Positions 23,244-35,106 of a stretch of DNA of 64,000 bases are shown here, one piece after another. Each line of letters starts with the position of its first letter. Within the stretch, counting starts at the first letter, position 1. The stretch lies in assembly GCA_026874595.1 (NCBI GenBank), contig CM049319.1, positions 55,184,417 to 55,248,416 of the forward strand. Direction: 5' to 3'. The notes under the pieces were generated by a model. It was not told the DNA's origin. It saw only the letters and a list, made by a program, of their open reading frames with translations, and searched no databases. A program made the translations under genes and the position numbers. Origin of the DNA: Sipunculus nudus (taxonomy: Eukaryota > Annelida > Sipuncula > Golfingiida > Sipunculidae).

Positions 23244-23330
23244 TACTAAATTATATTCAATACTCAATTAAAATAAACTTATAATTCATTCCTAAATTAT
23301 GTATATATTTGTATATCTTTTATATATATT

Positions 23331-26300
23331 ATCTTTATTTGTACCAAGGTTAATAGTACCACATACAATTGGTGTTATTATAAACAGGAAAGGAGTGCTT
23401 GAACTATAATTACCAAAAATATAGATGTAGCAATGACTAAATGACACATTACAGAACCATTATCTATGTTACAGCATTGCAAGAAGACAGATATTTTATG
23501 ATTTCTAATAGAGCGTATCATATGAACATCCATTTACTTTCATCCGGCCATCTCGACAAGTTATCAGTTCTTTCAGATACTGAACGTTTTTTTTCACACT
23601 TATAACTTTAGATTTCAAGTTATGCGTCTCCACATACTAGTACCTAAAATCAGCTCCAATAAATCCAGTACAGTACTGCGCTTATGATGGAATTCTTCGC
23701 ACATGACATATTTGCATACATGTTTGGAAACGGTTGTTGCAGCTGTTACGAAGACACTCTGCTCAGGGGAAAACACTGGGCCGATCCCGGATTCGAACCC
23801 ATGTTGGTGGCGCACATGTCCGGCGTACCAACAGCTTCGCTAGAAAAGTATGCTTCACTAAAGAGACAGCTCGGTCCGCTTTTATGTGCACCCCGTAACA
23901 CAGTATATCAGCTAATGGTTAAAAGCCCCTGATCTTGTACTGAATATCTGTATGTGAATTGCATGACCCCATTATTTATCCTGATGACCGAACTATCCGC
24001 ATGAAATTTTATTAACCGATAGGGCATAGAAATTTAGATATTTCCTTTACTTTGATCTATATATCGCAGACATTGAAAAAAGATTATTCATGGCTTTTGG
24101 AAATGTAACACTTGATGACCAGATCTCTAAGACTTCTCAGTGTTGTATTAATGATACACTTCTTAGACTGGCTCAGTCGACGCAATGGTTAAAACTATTC
24201 CTCCCACTATCAGACCCATCAAACTTTGCTGAGTCTCAAAGCTTAGAACAGGTACTGCCACCTCGCGGCAAATTATATAACTAAAGTACGGCTCACTGGC
24301 TGACTGATAAGCGTTCTCATCAGAACGATGCTATTTACATGAGGCGTGACGGCCTGATATTCAAATGCCAGTAAATCAACAGGAGCTTTGTGACGCCCTT
24401 ACATACAAAAACGATAATTCAATACACGGACTTTACAGGGCTATAGTAATAAGAGCTCGTACTGAGTTACGTCTATCGTTAGATGGAATCACGTTTTAAA
24501 TTAAGTTGTCTTAGTAGTAAACGTAAACTAAAGCCAAGGCAGGGCTATTAACTTCTGAAAATAGGTAAGGATGCTAAAATCTTCTCCCGCTTATACTTAC
24601 TGTGTATATCCATGTACTGTGACGCTGAATTGATGGCGCTTCAGTCAGGATTGACCGACTTCAGTCAGGAATGAATGCACTCTCAGAAAAAAGGGTTCTC
24701 ACTGAAACCCTTTAAGGTTCTTTATAGATTAGATTGAGTAGGGAACACGGAATGACAAATATAGAATGGTTAACCTTCAATTAAGAAGGTTGTGTGGCCG
24801 TGTAGGTTGCATGGTCTCCAGGCATGAATGTATGGACCTTTGTTGTTCAAAATCTCCAGACAAGCACCCCCCCCCCCTTTTGAACAGCACAAAATCCCTC
24901 TCCGGAAATATAATTTTTGTCACTCCCACTTTCCCACTTCATATTAGGAAAGCTGTTTTCACCATACGAAAATATTTTTTTAGTATACAGTACAATAATT
25001 TTCATAATCTTCATTAGATTTTCACATTCAAATACTCGAGTTCATAACAATATGTTTAATAATAATAATAATGTTTATAACAATTCTGAGACATGCAATA
25101 TCCAATTTGTTCCATATGATCTGCACAAAAGAAAGGTTATTGAGGGAAATATGACGAAACTAGATTAAAACTAGATTTACACATTAAACTTAAAATGAAA
25201 AAAAAATACGTAATATACTTCCCTAAAAATGAGGAGGCAACAGATATTATGTCCCCACCCCTTAAAAATGAGGGGCACATGTCTCCCGTGGCGCCTCTGA
25301 AACAAGACTAATGTCTCCGGAAAGGGGTTATATTCAGAAATATCTGAAAAATCAGAGGGGAAATGTCGGATGACGGTGAAATCAGAACAATAACTCAACC
25401 TATATTCGTGTGCGTATGCTTGTGAAAAATATAGATCCTGTAGAATCCTTATTTAATAGGATTTGGAGAAAATTATGCTTAAAGGGGCCTATTCACATAC
25501 CAGATTTGTTGAATATACTAGCATTAAAGTGTGTCCTTCTTAAACTATCAGGGTATCATGCCAATATTTCTTTCTTAACCCGTTTGTTAACTCCTGTACA
25601 GTTTTTTCAAAATATATTTTCCTTCGTTAGAATAATGTAATCACCAAGTCCAATTTATTAACAAAATGCATTTGAAAACATATGTCCATTTATGGCAACG
25701 GCTGCTCGAGTCCTAGTCGAGAAATGACCATCGACTGCTTGATTTTATTCCCGTTTTAGCTCTCATTGTAGGTTACATGTGTGGAGTTCATTTTTTTTTT
25801 TACTAGTTCGGATTAGCTGTGTACGGTCAAAGAGTTGTTTATAGTCTCATATCTGATATAAAAACGGGAGGTGCATGTTTCTGAAAAAGGACGTCATATA
25901 ACAGTTGAGATATTCTATCTTTGAGGCTGATTAAACACATGATGTACCATTCAGGAAATTAAACGGAGTGTCGCATTAAGCATCGCGTTATTAAAAATGA
26001 GGGGAAAATGTATACTTTTTTGTTTAAAATATTTTTGGTGGAGGTAACCGCCTATATTTTGTTCTACTCTCTTTTCTTATTCTTGATCTAAGAATGTATT
26101 TCTGCAGAGTTCCATTTCGGTTTGGGACTACGTGATAGGGCGATAGCACCCGCTTCCTATCATATTATTATTGTATTCGCGTGTCACCCAGACCCTGTGT
26201 TTACCGCACCTGCAGGTCCTAGGTGTGTAATTATGCCCATTGCTGGGTCATAACACCGGGGAACCTCCCAAAGACGCACTCGTTTGTAAGTGATTAACGG

Positions 26301-26999
26301 CTGAGGGGTACAGCCTTCCCACTTAACCTGCAGAGCGCTCACCCTGGGTTGGGGCCGACTGTGAAAATCTCACCGCTCCTCGGCTGATATTTGAACTCAT
26401 GACCTCCCCGTTGAAGCTTGTTAAAAGGTATACTTCTTTTCTTCCAGTAAAAAGATTTATATTCAATATTGCCTGAAAGAGCCTAAATTGAGGTTTTAAG
26501 GTGGCATCACTCTCACAAAATAACCCTAATTCAAAATTAAACCAAAAGTCATTTAGAATTAACAGTAGACCTTTTAATCACGTAGCATTTTAAATATGAA
26601 ACAGTTGTGCATATGATATCCATATTTTTGAAATTTTCTTTCATTTTCTTATGATATTTTAAAGTTAAACAATTTAATTTATAAATAATACACTATTTTA
26701 AATACCCAGCAAGCTTCTTGTTAGTGGGCTAATATTAAACTACATATATATAACAATATCTCAAAATTGTTTTTAGGTTTTCCTCCAACATGGGTCTGTG
26801 TTGTTTAAAATTGAAATGTTTAATCATTTATTGAACAGAAAACTACAACTTCAGTTTAAGGTAGATAGAAACAAAATTGAGGAATGACAAAATAAAAAAA
26901 AACATTTTGAGATATTGTCTTGTAGTTTAATTTGAACTCGGTAAAAAAGTGGCGTTCAGTTACTGGATGTACTCTTTTAATATGAAAAATCTTTTAAAT
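23331..26999. other. Long stretch without recognised gene
   Basis: Apart from the SINE head at 23752-23850 this holds a C-run near 24867 and an AAT microsatellite near 25064. From about 24665 to 24730 there is GGGTTCT/AAGGTTC repeat sequence, and near 25479 an AAAGGGGCCTATTCACA motif that looks like a MITE end. A weak tRNA-like remnant on the - strand lies at 26340-26415. No coding exon was recognised. Confidence 0.4.
23752..23850 (-). repeat. tRNA-derived SINE head
   Basis: On the - strand an A-box-like TAGCGAAGCTGTTGG (23828-23842) is followed by a perfect B-box GGTTCGAATCC (23789-23799) at tRNA-like spacing. The acceptor stem is not paired as in a functional tRNA, so this is a SINE or pseudo-tRNA. 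The body probably continues toward 23640. Confidence 0.6.
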
Positions 27000-27478
27000 G
27001 AAGGAAAATAAAATATATATATATATGTTTACTATCAGAAAGAACACTGCACCAGGTTAAAATAATGTATACTATGTCTAATATGAATTAAAAACAAGTT
27101 TTGGAATCATTTTAGATATATGGGCTTCTGCAAGGGATGCGGCCTTGAGAAGACCAAGCGGAAATATAATATTGTGACCATATGAACTTCAAGTACGTAT
27201 GACCGCACAAGTGTAAGGAGACACCTTTACGAATGTGAACTACTCAGAAAGAAAAATCTCTGTTCGGAAATTCCCATCGTGGATGTTTATATGTATAATG
27301 TGACCTCTGCACTGGTGGGAATCTGATACACTGAGATCCGAGACAAAAGGGATGAAGTTAGGGAGATCTGACACCTGATGAAGAAAATCACGACACATCA
27401 TAGGAAACTGCTAGCAATGCATCCTTGAGCAAACCTGATCTTAATGATAGACAACGGGAAGGGAAAAGTTACTTCCGC
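27000..27478. other. Stretch without recognised gene
   Basis: A short (TA)n run lies at 27016. No coding exon or named repeat was recognised. Confidence 0.4.
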
Positions 27479-27583
27479 TTATACTTCTCGCATTCTCTCC
27501 TCCCCCCTCTCTCTCTCCATCTTTCTTTCTTTTTCACTCGCTATCTCTGTTTCTTTCTCTGTCTCTCTTTTTCTTTCTTTCTT

Positions 27584-27614
<31 letters not shown>

Positions 27615-27785
27615 CTAACTCTCTCTCTTTTTTTCCCTATCTCTCTTTCTTTATCTTTCTCTATGTCCCTTCCCAATTTTTTCTCTATATCCCCTTCTCC
27701 TTCTTTCTCTATCTCTCTTTCTATTTTCTCTGTCTTTCTTTCCTTTTCTCTCTTTCTCTCTCTCTCTCTCTCCCTCTCTCTCTCA
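27479..27785 (+). repeat. Polypyrimidine (CT/TTTC) tract
   Basis: About 300 bp almost purely of C and T (CTTT, TCTC and TTTCT units). Long open frames in several phases (Ser/Leu/Phe-rich) are products of the composition. Confidence 0.95.
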
Positions 27786-27817
27786 AAAACACAATGTGCA
27801 ATAACTGGTGTAAATTA

Positions 27818-28185
27818 GGGGAGAGAGAGAGAAAGAGAAAGAGAGGAAGAGAGAGAGAGAACGAGAGAGCGAGAGAGAAAGAGAGGAGGTAGAAGGCGAG
27901 AAAAAGAGGAGGGGGGGGGGGGCTTTAGGACAAGCATACTAACAGACAAAGAGATACAGTAACGAAGAGAGACCCAGACCAACATCTAGAGAGAGAGAGA
28001 CAGACACTGGGACAGAGAGAGACAAGCGGAGACAAAAACAACAGAGGCAGAGCCAGTCAAAAGTAGAGCCAGATAGAGACACAATGAGGCCTGGAAAAAA
28101 AGAGAAAATGGAGTCAAAGAGGGAGAGAGAAAAAAGGAGAGACAGATAGAGAGTTAACAAGAGAGAAAAAGTGAGGAAAACAGTC
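27818..28185 (+). repeat. Polypurine (GA) tract, degenerate
   Basis: A G/A-rich block opposite in composition to 27479-27785, with a poly-G run at about 27910. The first 70 bp are nearly pure; beyond that GAGACAGA-type units are interrupted by unique bases. Confidence 0.9.
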
Positions 28186-30423
28186 AGCCAGACAGACTTA
28201 TGCGCACCACATTTCACACGTACGTCACATGTATGTTGCCGTACGATTACAGCTCTCACCACACACGGCAGAATCGGACCTCAAGTTTACGACTGTGCTT
28301 GTTAAGGTTTGTGGGCATTGAAATCGGAGCCCCTCAATGCACCGGAGCTTCTAAATACACCAAGGGCGTAAACAAAAATGAAGTTAAGATGCTAAATATG
28401 TTGGATAAGAATTGTTAGAAGGCAAATTACATAATAATGAGTTTTTGTGGTAACGAGTAATAAGTAATATTATTTGTCATGTTTGAACAGGTGTTTCCAT
28501 AAAATGTAACAAATTTTGACTTTGAAATTTCTGACAAGTTGTCCTCACCATCCGCACAATGCCCAAGTGGAGGAGGATCGTTTTCAGTAGACCTCAGTCC
28601 TAAGGCTTAGCTCTCAAAAGGAAAGGTGACATATCTCCCAAAATAGGCAGTTATATATTACCACCAACTACATGTACTCATGAAATATTAAGAATAATAT
28701 ATGCATATATAATATTAACGTATATATTAATAACTTAATAGTGTTATGTAATAATATCCAAGCTAGTTTGAGATACAATTAAAAAGCTATCTCTCCTTCC
28801 TGGTTAGCTTTTACAAACCTCTCATCGCCTCTCATACTGTTTGCTCACACAAGCGTAAAACCGCACGTTCGCGCTTGAATGATTCACACTTCAATTAAAT
28901 ATTAAGTCATCTTTACTTTTAACTGTGAAGTGAACCAAGGACCATGTGATCTCTCTGTCTGTTAGTGTGTTTCAGTAGATCTTGAAAGAGTTATTTCCAC
29001 AAATTGCTGCGCACAGGTTGTTGCCTAGGCATGAAACAGGTGGACACTCGGATGGCGCTCGGATGCGTGGTTCAGTTTTCAATATTTATTATATTACTAT
29101 AATTTTACATTTGTGGAGGTGTATGCAATCTTATCATTTTTATTTTTAATTCCTACATGTATCCTATATGCATATCAGAGTCTTATTGCGACTCTCTGGT
29201 AGTATGCTTGTGTGTGTTTGTGCGTGCGAATGTAAATGCGTGTGTGTTTGCTTGTGTATGTGCGTGTGTGTGCATGCATTGCGGTAAGGAGGGGACTGGT
29301 AGCATATATTATGCCCTTTTGGACCACGGCCAAATAAAATCAATGTAAAAAAACATGTACATAACCTCTTCATGGTTTATGATGAAATTCCGATTTTTTA
29401 CATGATAATATATTATTTAATTAAGGATGTGAACACATTTAATGGCGGAAAGGAAAACCAACAGAGACACAAATGAATTTCTATTATAAGTATGTTTAAT
29501 GTTTAGGTTTACTTCCGTGAATTAGGTGTTGGCTCAATTAGAAAAAAAATATTGCAAATATTTCCTGCATAACATCTCTCTCTCTCTCTCTCTCCACACC
29601 TTTGCCTTCCATCTGTAGAAAGTTACTCATGGTCTGCAGGTGATATTAATTTTTTTATCTTTTAATAACCAAGACCCAATCCTTTCAGTGCACGTCTCAT
29701 GACACGTCCTGTTTTATTTCCGTTTCTGTAAAGGTGTAACGATATTCAAATATTATATATTTGATAAGCTGGCACAAACCCACGCACGTACGGCAAATCA
29801 AGTCAAGGCAGAGCTGGGGGAGACCTTTGTTCAGACGTTGTACTTGGAACTGAAGGTCATTGGTTCGATTCCCTCAAGATTCACCAAGGCCAAAATTATG
29901 TAATCTTAATATCTGATTTAGTAGCAATTTAACTGGTCATTTTGAGACTTTTTAAAATTTAACCCAACCCTAGAATAAGTGTTCGTCTGTGAGATTGTAT
30001 GTTTGCCATGTTTTCTGTTTTCTGTCTATTTCCTTGTTTGCTTGTATTCGAAGTGTTACTACATCTCACGAATCACTGTGTGTCATCATAAATATAAATG
30101 ATTACAACGCGGCGGAAACACAGAGAAAAATGAACAATGATGCCAGGACATGATTAGGTGTGGCTAATTTCGGAATTTCCATGCATTTTCTAGTTTAACT
30201 GGATCACGCTCTATACATAAATGCGCATGCGTTACACCAACCGTCTTAATGACATAGTCATGATCAAACTCATCTTAATAACTCTTGTGATTTAAAGCCA
30301 GCTATTCGCCTACCTTATATGTTGAATTTACGTGATTTCTTTCTTACTCTGAGTAGATATTAATGAACTGTAGGAAATCCTTCCCAAGAAGTGTTCTTAT
30401 TATTGCTTATCTACAAACTGTTA
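28186..30423. other. Stretch without recognised gene
   Basis: It contains a TG-rich microsatellite (29205-29275), a (TC)n run at 29574-29594, and a B-box match GGTTCGATTCC at 29862-29872 preceded by a poor A-box. The last is probably an old SINE fragment (29812-29885). No coding exon was recognised. Confidence 0.45.
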
Positions 30424-30875
30424 TTAAAGGGGCCCAATCATCTACCTTTTGAAAAGCAATTTATGTGATTTCTGGCTTCTTTTGTGACCTTATATATTAA
30501 TGATCTAGGGGTAATTTTGAATTTGTAAAGTTCTTATATAGCCCTCGTGAAGGATGTGTGAACTTGTATATCAACAATATGTTTGTAAACACAGCAATGT
30601 CAACGGGAAAAATATGTAACCTATGGTAGTAGGCTGCATATATTTGCGGAGGTTGAAAAGCCACTTGTTGCAAAACGTCATTTGCAAACTTCTGGCATAT
30701 CTGATTTGCTGAGAGATGTCATTGTTGAATTTGTTTTGATTATTATGGCGGGCCCCCACAAATGATGAACATGTTGATATGAACAAAACAAGCATCCTGT
30801 TTGTGGTGATTTCCATGTTTACTTGCCTATTTTTATGAAAGCTCCAGGGGATTACCTTTAGTTTATAAAGGACAG
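30424..30875 (+). mobile_element. MITE with AAAGGGGCCCAATCA inverted end, copy 2
   Basis: This copy keeps the left terminus TTAAAGGGGCCCAATCA and is homologous to 14238-14691, which keeps the matching inverted right terminus. Homology is lost after TTTAGTTTATAAAG near 30870, so this copy is right-truncated. A 111-codon - strand ORF (30571-30906) lies across it and is considered spurious. Confidence 0.65.
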
Positions 30876-31539
30876 TCACTGAAGCCATCCCCACCGACAC
30901 CCGCAAATGAGCGATTATGGGAAACTTGGGTTGGGTGTACGACCTTAGAAATTAGGTCACCGTAAAAATAATTACTAGGTGGAAATCTGTCACCAAATTA
31001 CTGATATTGTACCCACAGATCAATTTTTGAAAATCAGAAAAATTATGGACAAAAGAAAAAAAATATGGATTTGATGGCTTTGCACTCTGCATGGGAGTCC
31101 AAAAAAGGTTACAACTATTGATATATAAATAAAACAATAATTTCTCAACCATCATTGGAATATGTAGGGCTGGAGGAAGCGATCCGACTCCATCGGTAAT
31201 GACCAGGCCGACATGTTGGCTCCGTATAGTCTTTTTTATTACATCTACGATGGGAGCTAAATTTATTATGTTTTCCCTTTAGTTCATTGGCTGGTTTGTC
31301 TGTTAGCATCTTTACTCAAAACGTCTTGACCGGATTTCGGGAGAAATTTTGGAAATTTCGGGGGCTATTATAAAACCTAAGGAATATTCCATTAAAATTT
31401 GGAGGTAATCTAGATCACCATAATATAGTTTTAAATCAAAGGATTATTGTAAAACATGATACCCGAGCAGAGTCTAAAAGGCAGATTGATGAAATCTCGA
31501 ATGAATGACTATACGACAGACGCTTATCTTTAAAAAATA
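30876..31539. other. Stretch without recognised gene
   Basis: A block at 31380-31440 (ATTTGGAGGTAATCTAGATCACCATAATATA) recurs near 38130 and 39990, so it belongs to an interspersed repeat. Nothing else was recognised. Confidence 0.45.
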
Positions 31540-32525
31540 CAGGAAACCCTCGCCTGAGGACCACCTCGGTATAGCGACCATCTCGGAATTACGACCACTT
31601 TTTCATGGTCCCGATATTTTGGCTCTTTATATCAAATATTTAAACCTCGGCATTGCGGGCACCTCATTTTTCGTTTTAAGACCTCATATTTTGGTCCCAA
31701 CGGGCGACCTGAACCCTTTATGATGCGACCACTTAGTTCAGAGTAAACACTGCCTGGTCAGCCGTAATGGTGGGTCGGGCGCAAACCAATGAATTACATC
31801 ATTAATTAGACGAAACAAGCGCAGGCTATATATCAAAGGGCGTTCACGGAAGATCACACCAGACCAGGAATGTTTGCGACACGGTTTCCTAAACTTTATG
31901 AGGTCTGCCATTTATTATATGTGTGATACATAGACCCCTACCTTCAAGAATGTATTGGATATGGCAACCACCATTACAGACTTTTTGCGTGATTGCGGCT
32001 GCCATGACTTATGGCATGACATGTCTGCGCTGGAGGATAAGCTGCAGGGGCGAGCTGAACCCGCCATGTGTCAAACTAGGCAATTTTGTATGGATCAGTT
32101 TCTCAGGAAATCGACTTTGTCAGGGCCCTTACTATTGAGTCTTTTTGGTCTGAGGTTAATGTTTATGATAAATCACGTATAAATAACAAGCATTCATTGT
32201 ATATATTGTAATATTAAATTAATGAAAGAAGTTGTGCTTGCCTTGAGATATGCTTGGATATGATTTCTCCATTTTTTACGATATAAACAAGTATAATTAT
32301 ACAAAACGTATCGCGTTAATTTCTTGTCTTATTATGCAGATTTAGGTAGAAAACAAAATAAGTAATTCCAGATTATAGTGAAAGGCTACTTAGGGTAAGG
32401 ACGTACAGACAGACAAGCTGTTGTAAGACCCTTAATTGATAGTCAAACCTCACTTAGGCGACCACCTCGGAAATGAGACCACTCTATCACGGTTCCGTCG
32501 GTGGTCGTATTCCGAGGTTTTACTG
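31540..32525. mobile_element. Pogo/Tigger-like DNA transposon remnant
   Basis: The left end is CAGGAAACCCTCGCC...GACCACCTCGG and the right end is ...GTGGTCGTATTCCGAGGTTTTACTG (inverted). CAGTAAAACCTCG-type ends with repeated 'GACCACCTCGG' are typical of Tigger/pogo elements in invertebrates, which insert at TA. TA precedes the left end; the right flank is TT, perhaps mutated. The last 85 bp (32441-32525) are themselves an inverted repeat. A short ORF at 31955-32182 is unrecognised. Confidence 0.55.
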
Positions 32526-32973
32526 TTCATGTACATTTCGAAACAAATTAGCGGGTACGATACACGTACACTGAAGGATAGAAATAGCAAATAAAAAGAC
32601 GCCATCCTGTAAACACGAATGGCATCTATCCCAAAATGAGCTGTTACAAATAGCTGAAGCGGGCCCAGATAGAGGGCCTGGACCCTAGTCAGCCGCCTCA
32701 AGCTTTTTTTATTGATTTCCAACCGATTGTTTTCGGCCTACATGCCGCTTTACGGAATTTAGGAGCTTATTTAAGTTTTCTATTAAGTTTTCTTTGGTTA
32801 GAGCCCTCCTTTTCAAAGTTATTGAACTCGCTCTCGAATGAATTTCTTTTTTCTTTCTTTTTTATTCACTTTCTTTTAAATCGAACACTCATCGTACAAT
32901 AATATTTAAATTAATGGTATTGAAGAATAATAAGAAAATTGGGAGCGTGCCTCGCCATTGCTCCGTTCACAAT
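32526..32973. other. Stretch without recognised gene
   Basis: Around 32652-32700, GAAGCGGGCCCA..GGCCTGGACCC resembles the CAGRRGCGGAYCC MITE family in degraded form. Nothing else. Confidence 0.35.
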
Positions 32974-33173
32974 TCTATATAAAAGGAAAGGGTAGGGGTA
33001 TATAGTTTGGTATCACAGACACTGTCTCAAACGATTTACATTTGCCTTCCTTGTCTTTAAGCCATGTTGATTCTTGTGACTTTACTTGTGGCGCAAGAAA
33101 GTTATTCGTTCTACATTTGCCTACCTTTCATGACCAGTACCCATTCAATCCTGATTAGAGAGAGCGTACCCTT
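32974..33173 (+). other. Candidate TATA promoter and short signal-peptide-like ORF
   Basis: A textbook TATATAAAAGG lies at about 32976 in a locally less AT-rich setting. About 30 bp downstream is a possible initiator. ATG 33063 (context AAGCCATGT) opens a 37-codon ORF that starts MLILVTLLVAQESYSF, which has the shape of a cleavable signal peptide. The ORF closes at TAG 33174-33176, immediately before a GTAAGA donor-like site. It could be the first exon of a small secreted protein with the true splice slightly earlier, or chance. No homologue is recognised and no downstream exon was found. Confidence 0.2.
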
Positions 33174-33214
33174 GTAGGTAAGACTTCGGTCAGGATTCTT
33201 AACGGTGAAGACGG

Positions 33215-33285
33215 TCAAAACGGGACGCAACCCCACAACTTTGTGGTGAAAACCCTAGCGCCCTAACCCGTTACACCACCACAAT
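33215..33285 (-). repeat. tRNA-derived SINE head
   Basis: Read on the - strand: TGGTGGTGTAACGGGTTAGG (A-box TGGTGTAACGG), then a degenerate B-box GGGGTTGCGTCCCG about 40 bp further on. The layout is tRNA-like, but B-box bases are changed and no cloverleaf closes, so this is a SINE remnant. Confidence 0.5.
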
Positions 33286-33289
33286 TTAT

Positions 33290-34886
33290 ATATTTAGCTT
33301 CCATCAGTCGTAATTTAATTCTTTTTCTGTTTTTTTTTTCACATAGAGGGTACATAGCCGTGACAACCCGACTCAGTAGGCAATCGGATAATTGACCTGG
33401 TAAGCCTACTCGACTCGTCCTAATGCCAGAGGGTCAATATGACGCTAAGAGGGTACATCGACAGATGTTTATGACTTTGAAATGGAAAGCACGTATTCTG
33501 TTAATGATGTTGGATATGGGGTCATAAGCAAGTTGTAGATATGCAAAATCTTGATATTGTTTCATATTGTTTCATTTTTATATACCTACTTTGCATGTTT
33601 ACGAGCTAAAGTCGGTTAGAAACAAGGGACAGCGCTCACCTGTTGTTTTATATGTATGCAATAACTGACGGTGTCACTAAATCGATGTCACACAACCCCT
33701 GTGTGGCTACGCCTCGTAAATGTCCGTTTTGGGTCTTGAAGTGTTAGAAACGATGCTTAGTGTGTCTTAACCGTTTTTTATCCCATAATTATTTTCAAAT
33801 AAACATTGAGAGATTTGACATTATTTTGGAAATGTTGCGAAAGGTCTATCGCAGTGCCACCTATTAGAAACTGCGCATGTATATACAGTGGGGGAACTCG
33901 ACCCAAGGAAAACCAGTCCCGGACGAATTCCAGCCGAAGTCGAGAGGATCTGTTTCAATGCAAAACGGGTAATATGCCAATTTTTTAATTTAGCAAAAAA
34001 TATGTAAAAATTCGAGAAATGTATCTTTATTTCGTATAATTTTCATTTTGTGAGAGAAATTACTTTTTTGGCTTTGTGGCTCTGAATTTGAGACTTTCAT
34101 CTGAGAGAGTCACCTTTTACTTTGGATATTACGCTGTCAATTTACTTATACACTTTAATATTTTCTTTTATTTCCCAAGCTTCATTTTCCGTATGTTTAA
34201 TTTCGGCATCAAATCTTCTAGGACTAAATCTGTGACGAGTAACTGTGTGCAAGAATCTAGTCTTGTATCGTTATGTAGGTAAGATTTTTTTAGCTGTAAT
34301 TATCAATTATGTGCTAATCTAAAATTAAAATATTATTTCCTGCGACAACACTTTTGAGGTTTCAGTTATTAATATCACGCGGAAATTATCACCGGAAGAG
34401 CTTTGTATGGACTCATAATACATTTTAGGTGAACTTCTTTATTTAAAGATAATAAACCATGAAAGTTGAGAAACATATAACATATCACCTTTTCCATTTA
34501 TGTGACAATGATGGGAAGTTTTTTTAAGATTTCTCGCATGGGATTTCCCCCGATATTAAATGAAAGTGAATTTTGACAAAGGACGGAAGCTCTTGCAACA
34601 TTTTTGCATTCCCCATACCTTTAAATTTAGCTTACATAGCACATCACGTGTGTACAAAAAAAAAAATCTCAGATGGCGTTTCCAGAATTGATTATATACA
34701 TGTGAAATTGCTTTTCATTCCGACTGGTAAGTCAATTTTCTCCAAACAGGAAATCTGTGGTTACATGTGAAAACCAAAAAAAATATTCTACAAGCAGTAT
34801 TAATAAATTAAATTGATGCTCGTTACATGGATAATATGTGGAATATTCTTTTTCCCTGATATCGATAAATCATATATAAAACATAT
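33290..34886. other. Stretch without recognised gene
   Basis: AT-rich, with short unrelated open frames. No domain, repeat or RNA gene was recognised. Confidence 0.4.
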
Positions 34887-35095
34887 GGCTTGGGTAGTGT
34901 AATGGTAACAAGGTCGGCTCTCTCACCTGTGGACCCGGGTTCGAATCCCAGCATGGCTAAACCACACGAGCGGCTAGTAGTGGCCCGTCCAAGGTCGGTG
35001 GTTTTCTTCGGGTCCTCCAGTTTCCTCCACACCTACCAAATGCCACCATTCGAGCCATTTGTAGTGCTTCGTATGTTTAAATAAAATTATAAAAA
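34887..35095 (+). mobile_element. tRNA-derived SINE, near complete
   Basis: The tRNA-like head has A-box TAGTGTAATGG (34895-34905) and a perfect B-box GGTTCGAATCC (34938-34948). A body follows with GGTGGTTTTCTTCGGGTCCTCC and GTTTCCTCCACA, a conserved-domain style seen in molluscan and other metazoan SINEs. The tail is A/T-rich (AAATAAAATTATAAAAA). Flanking TATAAAACATAT (34875-34886) and TATAAACATAT (35096-35106) look like an imperfect target duplication. It is non-coding and would have been moved by a LINE partner. Confidence 0.75.
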
Positions 35096-35106
35096 TATAA
35101 ACATAT

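Noticed and set aside
23752-23850. Functional tRNA gene on the - strand
   Set aside because: A- and B-boxes are present but acceptor and anticodon stems do not pair, so it is a SINE head.
27425-27892. 155-codon Ser/Leu/Phe-rich ORF
   Set aside because: Produced by the polypyrimidine tract.
34887-34960. Functional tRNA gene on the + strand
   Set aside because: tRNA-like boxes are followed by a SINE body and A/T-rich tail; no cloverleaf closes.
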